Assembly (NCBI GenBank): GCA_025531455.1
Contig: JAMYHL010000038.1
Location: forward strand, 248,001 to 312,000
Length of the DNA stretch: 64,000 bases
Reading direction: 5' to 3'
Source: Apiotrichum sp. Y4204
Taxonomy: Eukaryota; Basidiomycota; Tremellomycetes; Trichosporonales; Trichosporonaceae
In this document: in pieces, positions 33,881 to 42,693 of the stretch
How the letters are laid out: the number at the start of each line of letters is the position of its first letter
How positions within the stretch are numbered: position 1 is the first letter of the stretch
Notes under the pieces: model-generated
What the model saw: only the letters and a program-made list of their open reading frames with translations
Databases searched by the model: none
What the model was told of the DNA's origin: nothing
Translations under genes and position numbers: made by a program

Positions 33881-34848
33881 CTTCGCGCGTTGGGGGGAAG
33901 ATGGTAAGGAGGGTGCGGTGGTGGGAAGTGGTGACGACGAGGATGCTATCGACGACGACGATGGCTAGCCACAGGGCTCGAGCGAGAGCTCTCGTCGGTG
34001 AGCCATGACGGACAGTGATGAACACGTCGCGCGCAGCGACGCATCAAGGTGGACAGGCAAGTCACGTGATGTATAACGTGGCAGCCACGTGGCCACTGTC
34101 CACGTGGCTTTTTGATTCCCTGATCTTCCCCGGTTGTGGCGGAGATTCCACGATCTCCATGTGTTCCTCCAGCTGGCCTCCAGTCAGGAACACCAAAGTG
34201 GCAGTCGCAAGTGGTTGCGTTTTGTGGCAAACTAAATTGTTTATATTTTTGTGTTTGGTGTTTCGCCGTCGCGCTGCCACCGCTATGCCGCCCAAGCTCC
34301 AGTTGCCAGTGGTAAGCTCGTAACCAAGACGACAAATCCATCCTGACCAGGAGTCCTGCCTGTCATCGCGGTGCTCCGGGCTGCAAAGCTACTGATGCTC
34401 ACCGACCCCCCGCCCTGGTCCCGGATCCCGGTTTCGACGCAGCGACGGCGCTAATGCGACGGGGAGAGGTTGATTGTGGCTGTGAGGGCGGAGCGACGGA
34501 GGGCACAGCGCAGGCGACGGAGAGCCTCGTCGGCGGACAGTATGCCGACGCAGACTGTGCTTAACTCAGTTCTGGTCGCCAAACAGGCGACGCGGCAGGC
34601 GAGGTCGGGCGGCCCGAAACTAACAAACTGGGCGGCGGTTACAGCAGCTACCACACCAGTCGACAATAGAGTTGGTGGGCGTGTCCGCCTGTTGTTGTGA
34701 CGACAATGGCACGATGATCGCACGACTATGGGCTATGGCGATGCGACCCTTCTAAAGAAGTCCGAGAAGGCATAAAAGCCGGTCGTGTCGAGGAGTGAAA
34801 GAACCCCCACGCTCATTACTTCTACATCTCCGACCACTCTATAATATC
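33881..34848. promoter_or_regulatory. Divergent 968-bp intergenic region, OST1 / secreted protease
   Basis: Both genes are read away from this region. GTGGC/CACGTGG-type E-box sequences recur near 34063-34105 (CACGTGATG, CCACGTGGCC, CCACGTGGC). A TATA-like CATAAAAG stands at 34771. No gene is seen. Confidence 0.5.
34771..34778 (+). promoter_or_regulatory. TATA-like element of the secreted protease gene
   Basis: CATAAAAG lies 78 bp upstream of the start codon at 34849. Confidence 0.4.
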
Positions 34849-36101
34849 ATGTTCTCCAGCTCCATCCTCCTCTCGCTGGTGGCATGTGCGACTGCGCTGC
34901 CCCAGCCCGCGCACCAGCCTCGCGACCTGGGCAAGAGCAGTGCCGGGTGAGTGACTCCCTCCCATATCAACTAACAGTAGCCTTACTGTGTGGGGCGCCG
35001 ACACATTGTATTCCACCCGCGTGAGCATTGGGACGCCGCCGCAGTCCATCGAGGTACACCTCGACACCGGCGCGGGCAACACGTACATGTACACGGGTTG
35101 CATTGAGCTCGCGTGTGCGGGCGGGCCGCAGTACAACCCTGCGGGATCTTCAAGCGCCGGGATGGCGGAGCCGGGGGAATACTCAGAGCACAAGCGCCTC
35201 AGTTTCGCCGAGGGGTTCGCCGAGGGCGAGTGGAGGCAGGACGACATGGGTCTTGGCAACGGGGTCGTGAAGGGCCAGAAGTTTTGTGAGTGGAGAACTC
35301 CTGTTCTGCCTGAACGGGGTTTAGTGGCTTCTCTCATGTCCCGTTCTAACCGCAGTGGGCGCGCGCAACGTCGACGACGCGTACAAGGGCACGAACATCT
35401 CCGGCCGGGTGGGGCTCGCATGGCCGAGGCTCGCGACGCCGGATATCACGCCGCTGTGGGTTGGGCTCGCAGAGCAGTGGACCGACAAGCGCTTCGGCAT
35501 GCGGCTTGCACGCTCGAACGTCCCCGCCGGCAGCGCACCGGTGGCCAACCCTGGCGGGAGCATTACTTTTGGGTGAGGCCATCAGTTCCTGCTCTATACT
35601 AACAACAGCGGCGTTGACGAGTCGGCATTCAAGGGCGAGGTGCACTACATCCCGCTCGTTTCGCAGGACCTCTGGCGCGTAAACCTCGACAGCATCGTGG
35701 TGAACGGGGAGTCTTTTTCCTCGGCGAGCCAGCGCGCCGCATCGGTCGACACGGGTACGACGCTGCTTGCGGGCCCGAAGGACGTGGTTGAGCGTGTATA
35801 TGCTGGAATCGAGGGTGCGCGAGCGGACAACTCGGCCGGTGCGAAAGGTGCGCAGGGCTCCTACCGTGTTCCGTGCGATGCGAAGATTGAGCTATCTCTT
35901 GACTTTGGTGGGCGCCGCTTCGTCGTCGATCCGAAGGACATGGTCATTCGCGACGGCGCGGCGGACGGGTCGTGCCGCGGGGGATTGGACGCGATCGTGC
36001 CCACGGACATCAGCTGGATCATCGGCACAACGTTCCTCAAAAACGTGTACGCCGTGTTCCAGTACCAGCCGCCCGCAGTGGGCTTTGCGGACCTCGCCTA
36101 A
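34849..36101 (+). CDS. Secreted pepsin-like aspartic protease (family A1)
   Basis: A signal peptide (MFSSSILLSLVACATALP) and a very short propeptide-like segment precede the mature region VWGADTLYSTRVSIGTPPQSI. The first catalytic motif is HLDTGAGNTYMY and the second is SVDTGTTLL, so both catalytic aspartates are present; the first has Ala after DTG where Ser is usual. The C-terminal block SWIIGTTFLKNVYAVFQYQPPAVGFA is the typical A1 end. Introns lie near 34947-34980, 35286-35355 and 35574-35609. The predicted prosegment is much shorter than in most pepsin-like zymogens. The enzyme is probably extracellular or vacuolar; its substrates are unknown. It starts the secreted-protein island. Confidence 0.88.
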
Positions 36102-36695
36102 GAGGAGAGGATCGGACAATATTAAATATACGGACAGTCTCTTAATCTGCTACGGACAATTATGATGTACTTGTGCTCGGAGTGCAAACGGGGGGCGTCC
36201 ATGGCGAAATGCTGGAACTCTTGCTTCGCGCGGCGCCAGACGGGCTGTGACTTCCTGATGCGTTGTTCTTCGGCTGCTGACATCTCCACAGTCCGCTGTC
36301 CAACGATGAGTTTCGCACCCGAACGCGGCTTGCTAGATCCAGAACCCTCGTAGGAGGCATGCTTCGCTCTTCGGCTCGAGGCCGTTCCTATCTGGTCACA
36401 TCGAGCTATCCGCAAGGTACCCCTTCCGTACTTAAGCTCCCGTCAGCATCAACCACCAAGCTCCAGTCCCACTTTCTGTGCCTAGCCTGCCTCCGTCGGA
36501 AACTGAGTAATGCACCATTCTCACATGTGATGACAAGACGCACTCATTTCAATGCTGTTCACGTCATGAGTCTCCAAGAGGTGCAGACAGGGGATCCCCG
36601 CCCGTGCCGAGCAAGTGGCCATACAAGAAACCGCACAATATATGGGCAGGGCACTCAGTGACTATGGACCTCAGACTCGGAGCTCTCAATCCACA
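36102..36695. other. Intergenic, protease 3' side / first small-secreted-protein promoter
   Basis: No gene is seen. From about 36430 on, the sequence resembles the DNA upstream of the second small-secreted-protein gene. Confidence 0.5.
36430..36502. repeat. Upstream copy of a duplicated promoter segment (copy 1)
   Basis: The segment holds CAAGCTCCAGTCCCACT and CTCCGTCGGAAA. Near-matching blocks occur in the same order at 37480-37560 before the paralogous gene. Confidence 0.6.
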
Positions 36696-37145
36696 ATGCT
36701 GCTCACCACCCTCGTCGCCCTCGCCTTCATCTCCGGCGTCCCCGCCCCCGCAATTGTAAGCTTCGGGACGCTTCTACCTGGGCATTTGTACTCTGCATTG
36801 CCCTAACACCAGCCGCAATCCGTAGGGGGCACGGGCAAGGTCCTCACCTCGCCGTCGTGCAACGGCGTCCTTCTGAACAGCGATACGATGGCACCCGGTG
36901 GCTCGTGGGCGCTCTACTACTCGAGCGCTAACGGGGGCACAAACTGCCTCGTTGTGCGTAACCGTTCGGGCAAGCCGCAGCAGTTCGATGTCGGTATTCG
37001 CTCGGGTACAAATTACGCCAACGACGACGGTTGGTACTCGTCCTTCGCCGCCGTGTCCATCTCCGGCACGAAGGGCAAGTGTATCTCCTACCATGTCGGA
37101 TACGCGCATACCCATTGGGGAGACGATAATGTGCACTGCAAGTAG
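36696..37145 (+). CDS. Small secreted four-cysteine protein, paralogue 1
   Basis: Two exons (36696-36755, 36813-37145) encode 130 aa. Exon 1 is exactly the signal peptide (MLLTTLVALAFISGVPAPAI). The mature part carries four cysteines (SPSC, TNCLVVR, KGKCISYHVGY and a terminal HCK), enough for two disulfides. Blocks shared with the next gene are PGGSWALYYSS, GGTNCLVVRN and SFAAVSISGT. I do not recognise a family; beta-rich patterns such as SWALYYSS and NCLVVRN suggest a small beta-sandwich. The tandem paralogue lies 583 bp downstream on the same strand with the same exon structure. The function is unknown; an extracellular role follows from the signal peptide. Confidence 0.82.
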
Positions 37146-37728
37146 ACCCCTTCAGAGTGTTACAGAAGATGTGATAGGCGGATAATGCGTTCTGTCGGGC
37201 GTGAGGCAATGTATTGTGTGACTTTTGAACTGGACATGTGATGCGGAACATCTACGGCAAGATATTGAAGAGGCAGTCAGATTTTACATGAGCAGGCCGC
37301 CACACACGGGACCTGGGCTTGAGGTCGACACAGTTCAATGCGCCATGAACAAGTCAGATTCGAGTCTATGTGGATGCCGCTCAGAGATCAGAGATCCAGG
37401 TGGATGAACATGACCTCGAACCCGAAACTCGTTTTGCTACCTCGCCGAGTCAGCTTAACCTTCTTTCCGCACAATTAGCTCTTCAAGTCCCCGATCCGGA
37501 ACCTCAAGCTCCAATCCCACTGCCTGCGCCTAAACCTGTTGCAACACCTCCGTCGGAAAGCTGCTCGGAAGCAACATGAGAATGGCGCAGGACGCGTATG
37601 AGACACAATGCAGTGACCCTTTTCTCCATACCATGAGCTCCCCGAGCTCATTTGTGGACCTGCACGTCAACCACATGTAGATGGCGAGCTGGCGACTGTC
37701 TCTTCACGACGATTCACTATTTTCAACC
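37146..37728. other. Intergenic between the two small-secreted-protein genes
   Basis: It contains the second copy of the duplicated upstream segment (37480-37560). No gene is seen. Confidence 0.5.
37480..37560. repeat. Upstream copy of a duplicated promoter segment (copy 2)
   Basis: CAAGCTCCAATCCCACT and CTCCGTCGGAAA occur in the same order as at 36430-36502, with an insertion between the blocks. Confidence 0.6.
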
Positions 37729-38150
37729 ATGTTGCTCGCCACCGTCCTCACTCTGGCCTTTATATCGAGGGTCTCCGCGGCGCAAATTGTACGCTGCTTC
37801 TTGTTCTTCTCTAACTCCAGATGGACAAGGGGGGAACAGGTGGAATCCTGGAGTCACCGGACTGCGAGGGCGGCCAACTCGCAGGCGGCACGATATCCCC
37901 CGGTGGCTCGTGGGCGCTGTACTACTCTTCAGTCGATGGTGGCACAAACTGCCTCGTCGTGCGCAACGGTTCTGGGAAGCGGCAAAGCATGGCCGTCGCG
38001 ATTCGCGCCGAGGGGAACTACGCCGAGGACCAAGGAGAGTACAATTCCTTTGCGGCCGTGACTGTCGCTGGCACCGACGGGAAATGTATCACTTACCATG
38101 TCGGATACGCAGGGTTCCACACGGGGGACACGAATGTGTTCTGCAAGTAG
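37729..38150 (+). CDS. Small secreted four-cysteine protein, paralogue 2
   Basis: Two exons (37729-37788, 37821-38150) encode 129 aa. As in paralogue 1, exon 1 is a 60-nt signal-peptide exon (MLLATVLTLAFISRVSAAQI) and the intron falls at the same phase. The intron is only 32 nt. The mature part matches paralogue 1 almost throughout (GGTG, PGGSWALYYSS, GGTNCLVVRN, SFAAVTVAGT, GKCITYHVGY) and all four cysteines are kept. Variable patches, such as SMAVAIRAEGNYAEDQGEYN, fall between conserved strands. No known family is recognised. Confidence 0.82.
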
Positions 38151-38458
38151 TCGACTTGTGGGAGGGTATGATAGGGCTAGTTATAACTGTACAATCTGTC
38201 GGCGTGATGTATTGTAGCTCTAGGATGACCAAGGCGGTGACAAGAGCCGCCAGCATTGTTCCCCTCGGCTGACGGGCTCCGCCCACTTGAGATACTAAAG
38301 AATGGGTACATTCTCGAGGCATATTACAACATTTGTCCGATTCGTGCATCCTCTCCGTGCTGGGATTGGCAGCTCGGATGAGCAGCACATCTGCGACAAG
38401 TAGCAAGCAACAAGAGATGCAAATCGTGTGTGGCCATCTCTTCCGTTGTGCTCAGGGA
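38151..38458. other. Convergent 3' region inside the island
   Basis: No gene is seen in these 308 bp. Confidence 0.5.
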
Positions 38459-38842
38459 CTAGGGATTAGGCCGATTAGGGATGTGATCTGCGGATCTGCG
38501 GATCGTCAGCCTCTGTCGGCTTGAAACGCCCTGCGTTTCGAGTGACAACCCAGGTCGAACGTAAACAAGTAGTACGTACTGTGGCGCCTTTTCTGGTACC
38601 ACCTTGGTGACAGAAATCATGAACGCCTGGAACACTCCAACCACAGCGCCGATCGTGGAAAACCACCACAAGACCCCGGCGATGCGGCTGTACGTGGACT
38701 TTCCAGGCTCTACTAACACGAATGACGCAACGTTTATGCCGAGGGCGAAGAAGCTCAGGTAGGACAACCAGGGATGCACATCACAAAGGGCACGGTATTT
38801 GCCGGCAGGAGATGGTGAGGGGACATTTCGGACCTCGGTCAT
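38459..38842 (-). CDS. Small membrane protein, paralogue A (two predicted TM helices)
   Basis: The frame starts MTEVRNVPSPSPAGKYRAL. Two hydrophobic helices follow (WLSYLSFFALGINVASFVLV and IAGVLWWFSTIGAVVGVFQAFMISV), then KVVPEKAPQ. After KAPQ a GTACGT donor suggests a 3' intron; without splicing the frame reads on to 38459. The end is therefore uncertain: either a stop just after PQ or a tail LTIRRSADHIPNRPNP. It resembles the gene at 39295-39552 in helix pattern and in the V-P-x-x-K end. No family is recognised. Confidence 0.62.
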   Translation of the reverse strand: MTEVRNVPSPSPAGKYRALCDVHPWLSYLSFFALGINVASFVLVEPGKSTYSRIAGVLWWFSTIGAVVGVFQAFMISVTKVVPEKAPQYVLLVYVRPGLSLETQGVSSRQRLTIRRSADHIPNRPNP

Positions 38843-39294
38843 CGTGTCGAGTCGTCCAGAGGGTTCTCGATGAGGATGGGGATGAAGATAACGATGATAT
38901 GAAGATGGGAGGGAGATGGCCAGGGAAATAAAGGAACAGGAGCCCTCGATTGCGATGAGGCGGGAAACAAGGCATGGGGTACATATGGCATGAGGGACAG
39001 GAACATGTTACGACCTGTTGTCAAGGTGTAGAGGATGACGGCTGATCAGACTAAAGGCACTAGTGTTGATGTCACGTTCTACAGTACTGTACTCCAACAA
39101 CCTAGTCACGAGGGTAGAGATGGACGGAGATGAAGCTCTGCAACATGTTTTGATGTGCATGAATCCAGCGACCCCTAAAGCAGCCTGGGTTTGAAGAATG
39201 CTCATCGTCAGCCGCCGCCGAGATACGCCGACCGCGTCACAGATTGTACATATGTAGGGTGGCAAGTGGGGAACAATACGTGGACTCACACGTC
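38843..39294. other. Intergenic between the two small-membrane-protein genes
   Basis: No gene is seen in these 452 bp; they should hold the paralogue A promoter and the paralogue B 3' UTR. Confidence 0.5.
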
Positions 39295-39552
39295 CTATTG
39301 CTTCTCGCGCGGCACCTTCTTGATAGAAACCAAGAACATTGGGGGTGTCAAAAGGAGAGTGGAGATCAAGGCGATCCACCCGCTGGCGTTCAGGGGGCGG
39401 TCGGTCATCACCCATTGCAACACGATGGAGGCCATGTTGACCCCGAGGAGGAAGATGCTCAAAAAGAACAACCATAGAGGGTTCGCTCCGGTGATCTGGT
39501 AGACGTCGCCCAGTTCATCGGCGCGGGCGCGGCGTTGTCGTAGCCAGTCCAT
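39295..39552 (-). CDS. Small membrane protein, paralogue B (two predicted TM helices)
   Basis: One exon encodes 85 aa. A basic start (MDWLRQRRARADELGDVYQI) precedes two helices, NPLWLFFLSIFLLGVNMASIVLQ (23 residues; key pattern LGVN-ASIVL) and ASGWIALISTLLLTPPMFLVS. It ends IKKVPREKQ. The helix-1 pattern LG(V/I)N(M/V)AS(I/F)VL and the end K(V/K)VP(R/E)(E/K)K are shared with the gene at 38459-38842. The function is unknown. Confidence 0.65.
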   Translation of the reverse strand: MDWLRQRRARADELGDVYQITGANPLWLFFLSIFLLGVNMASIVLQWVMTDRPLNASGWIALISTLLLTPPMFLVSIKKVPREKQ

Positions 39553-39901
39553 GATGAGTTGAGGGGCGTCTTAATGGGGGAAGAAGATAAGATAATGATG
39601 AGAATGAAATGTTGGCGGCCTCTCTGGGGAACTTCTTACTGTGTATCATGAAAGAGCACTCAGGGCACACGGGAAGGACACAGGCCACATGCTTGTCTGT
39701 CGCGTCGCTGCGGAGCGAGTGCCTGTCCCCAACAACTCCAAACAGAGACCATATGACCATGACGCTGGTCCAAACCTAACGAGCAATGCGACCGTCTCGT
39801 TCTGCACCAGTGCCAGGTCTGGCTGTCCAGCGCAGCATATGTCCTGGTCGCGAGGGGCGGCGACCAGTTCAATCCCCCACTCCAATCTCTACCGTGGAGC
39901 A
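39553..39901. promoter_or_regulatory. Divergent intergenic region inside the island
   Basis: Small membrane protein B and the 110-aa secreted protein are read away from this 349-bp stretch. Confidence 0.45.
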
Positions 39902-40234
39902 ATGAACTCCCTCCTCCTCGCCCTAGTCCCACTTCTGGCCATCGCCCAGCCCGGCGTCGATACGCCCGGCTGCACGAACCCGCACATCGAAGACGACCGG
40001 TTTGTCGTCGAATGCGTCGACCACCGCAACTACATCCCGTTCCAGTTCGTCGACCTTAACAACAAGTACAAGCCGAGCTACATTCGGGCGCTGTGGGCGT
40101 TTGAGGCCGCCCAGCACAGAGCCGGAGCACAACCTCGAGCGCAGGCCGTCATCACCAATTTTGCGTCCAGCCCTGCTGCCAAAGACATTGCCAACGAGGT
40201 CTTCCGCGACTGGGTCGACTCCGGGAGGGACTAA
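39902..40234 (+). CDS. Small secreted protein of 110 aa, unrecognised
   Basis: A single exon encodes 110 aa beginning with a clear signal peptide (MNSLLLALVPLLAIAQP). Only two cysteines remain in the mature part (PGCTNPHI, VVECVDHR), enough for one disulfide. The C-terminal half is helical and polar, ending ANEVFRDWVDSGRD. I see no similarity to the four-cysteine pair nearby. The function is unknown. Confidence 0.65.
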   Translation: MNSLLLALVPLLAIAQPGVDTPGCTNPHIEDDRFVVECVDHRNYIPFQFVDLNNKYKPSYIRALWAFEAAQHRAGAQPRAQAVITNFASSPAAKDIANEVFRDWVDSGRD

Positions 40235-41074
40235 GTCCTGTAGTGGTCGGAGAACGTGCCGATGTAATGATCCTGGATCCAGTTCTGTATCACATGTAAC
40301 ATCGCGTTTGTAATCACATCAGGTACTTTCGTCTGAAGGCGCGTTGTCACGAAGAGGGAGTTGTTTTCTCAGCGAGGACACTGCACCAGCTGAAGTGTAG
40401 ACGGTTGCCATTAGGCTGAGGTCTTGTCGGCGCCCACGGTCATGAGAGTCACAGCCCATCATGACTCGGCGACCGGAGCCCCGCTCAGGTGACCATTCGT
40501 AGGTCGCGTTTGGTGTTCTCAAATGGTGTAATTCTGGGACAGCAAGTGAAAACATTACGTCGCATACTGCTTGCAATGTCCTCCCTCGGAGATAAGACTG
40601 AGACGCAAGCTGCACGCTGTTGAAACGTTGAAGCAGTGCATCTCCACACTGCAAAGCGGCGCCGAGGCGGTGAGACGGCAGGCGGTCCACAGGAAGTAGG
40701 GGGGGATCAGGGGGGGGCAAAACAACACCTTGTTTCCGTGCCTGAAAAAAAGATTGGCGGTGTGATTGTCGCCACACGGCCCGCGCGCCCGCGCGACCTC
40801 CACGCAATCAAAAAAGAACGAAGTTGGATGGCGATGAAGTTGAGACCAACGTCGAGCTGGAAGGTTGCCTTTCAACTCTTTCTCCTCATCTTGTTCTATA
40901 TCTCATTCGCATTCAGCATTGCATTCGGCACGGCAGACGGTACACGGCACACGATATACATTCACGATTCCACCTTGCTCATTCGCATCACGCCCCCGTT
41001 TCTTATTTCTCTCCCGTCGTTCACCTCCACTTCTAACCACACTCCTTCCCTCCACCCACTCACTCCACCCCGCC
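40235..41074. other. Intergenic, island end / HUT1 promoter
   Basis: No gene is seen in these 840 bp. G-runs occur near 40699-40719. The last 150 bp before HUT1 are C/T-rich. Confidence 0.5.
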
Positions 41075-42574
41075 ATGGCCGGTGTAGTACGGTGCGTATT
41101 CGCGAATCGAACGCTCTCTGACCCCAGCCTCGCGGTGTGTGTATCGGGCGTGTATGGCGCGTTCCTCCTCTGGGCGATCGCGCAGGAGCGTCGTGAGTAT
41201 CGAAGGGGGCTGTGCGTGACCAGATGGTGCGCCTGTCTCTTATCTGGTCTGCGCTACCCACCTCGCAAACATCGCACAACCTCGCTGACCGCAGTATCCA
41301 AGCCGTTCGCGGGCATTTCCCCACCACACGAGCTCGCAAAATTCCCCTCGCCGTTGTTTTTCAACTGGTGCCAGGCTCTCGCGTCCGCGACCTGTGCAGC
41401 GATATACCTCCTCGTCTCGGCTGGCCCGGAGCGCGTGAGGAAGGAAGGCGTGCTGGAGGTTTTGGGGCTGCAGCGCCTGCTTGCCGGCTTTAGCGGGGAC
41501 GCAAAGGCAGCAACGAATGGCGCGGCAAAGAATGGAAGCGCGAAAACGAACGGCACCGTCTCTGAGAAGAACGGATCTGCCAATGGCTCCGCTGCCCCGC
41601 GGCCGTGGTACCAGACTCTCCCGGCGCTCCTCCTCCAGGTCTCGCTCTTCCAGACTACCGCAGGTCCCATTGGCTTTCTCTCCCTCAAGCACATCTCGTA
41701 CCCGACAATGGTACTCGGCAAGGTGAGTGAATGGGCAGGTGAAATTTATGCATCTCACCTCCCGCCTCGGCCCGAAAGTCGACTCACACCCAGTCGTGCA
41801 AGCTCATTCCGGTTCTCCTCCTCAACGTGCTCCTCTACCGCCGCCGCTTCGGTGCGCACAAGTACTTTGTCGTCGGCCTCGTTTCTGCGGGCATCTCGAT
41901 GTTCATGCTTTTTGGCTCCAAGAAAGGCAAGGGCGGGGGCGACAGCATGTGGGGTCTGTGCCTCCTGTTGATCAAGTGAGTTTCGGATAGTGGTATCGAG
42001 ATTCCGGGTGATACCACTTGCAATGCTCCGTGCAACTACTAACTGCAGTCTGATCATCGACGGCCTCACAAACTCGACCCAGGACCAGATCTTCTCCCTT
42101 TACCCGGGCTACTCGGGCCAGCAGATGATGTTCATCATGGCTTTCATGTCGCTCACGGTGCTTACACCTGCCATGGTCCTCCCGCTCCCGGCCAACCCAT
42201 GGGCGCTGCTCACCTCCTCGCCATTCGTGCACCTCGGACACAACGTTGCCGCCTTTGCCCCCCCCATTCTCCTCCAGTCCCTCCAGTTCATCACTTCCCA
42301 CCCTACGGCCCTCTCCCCACTCGCCGCGTACGCCGCGCTCGGCGGCCTCGGCCAGATTTTCATCTTCGAGACCATCTCCCATTTTGGCAGCCTCACCCTC
42401 GTGACTATCACCGTCACGCGCAAGCTGTTCACCATGCTCCTCTCCGTCTTCGTCTTCGGGCACCAGCTCACGCCGGGCCAGTGGGCCGGCGTCGCTGTCG
42501 TCTTCACCGCTATCGGCATCGAGGCGGGCTTCAAGTGGAGAGAGGCTGCCAAGCGCATCAGGAAGGACAAGTAG
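41075..42574 (+). CDS. HUT1: UDP-galactose/UDP-sugar transporter homologue of the ER
   Basis: Hut1 (SLC35B1 type) is a multi-pass ER nucleotide-sugar transporter. The start MAGVVRC precedes a first helix ([23 protein letters not shown]). Conserved blocks include [42 protein letters not shown] in part, [17 protein letters not shown], and [28 protein letters not shown] in part. A low-complexity loop rich in Asn, Gly and Ser ([15 protein letters not shown]) is inserted between early helices. The end RIRKDK could serve as an ER-retrieval signal. Introns lie near 41192-41294, 41724-41794 and 41976-42049. The KLIPV and TRKLFTM blocks are specific to this family. Confidence 0.92.
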
Positions 42575-42693
42575 TAGACTCATAGACGCATCCAGCCTGC
42601 ATAGCATTTTCTGTTGTTGACAACCCGTACCACACATGCATGCCCTAGAAGTGGAACCAACCGAAGAACAAATAATACAAAATTGGGTATGTG

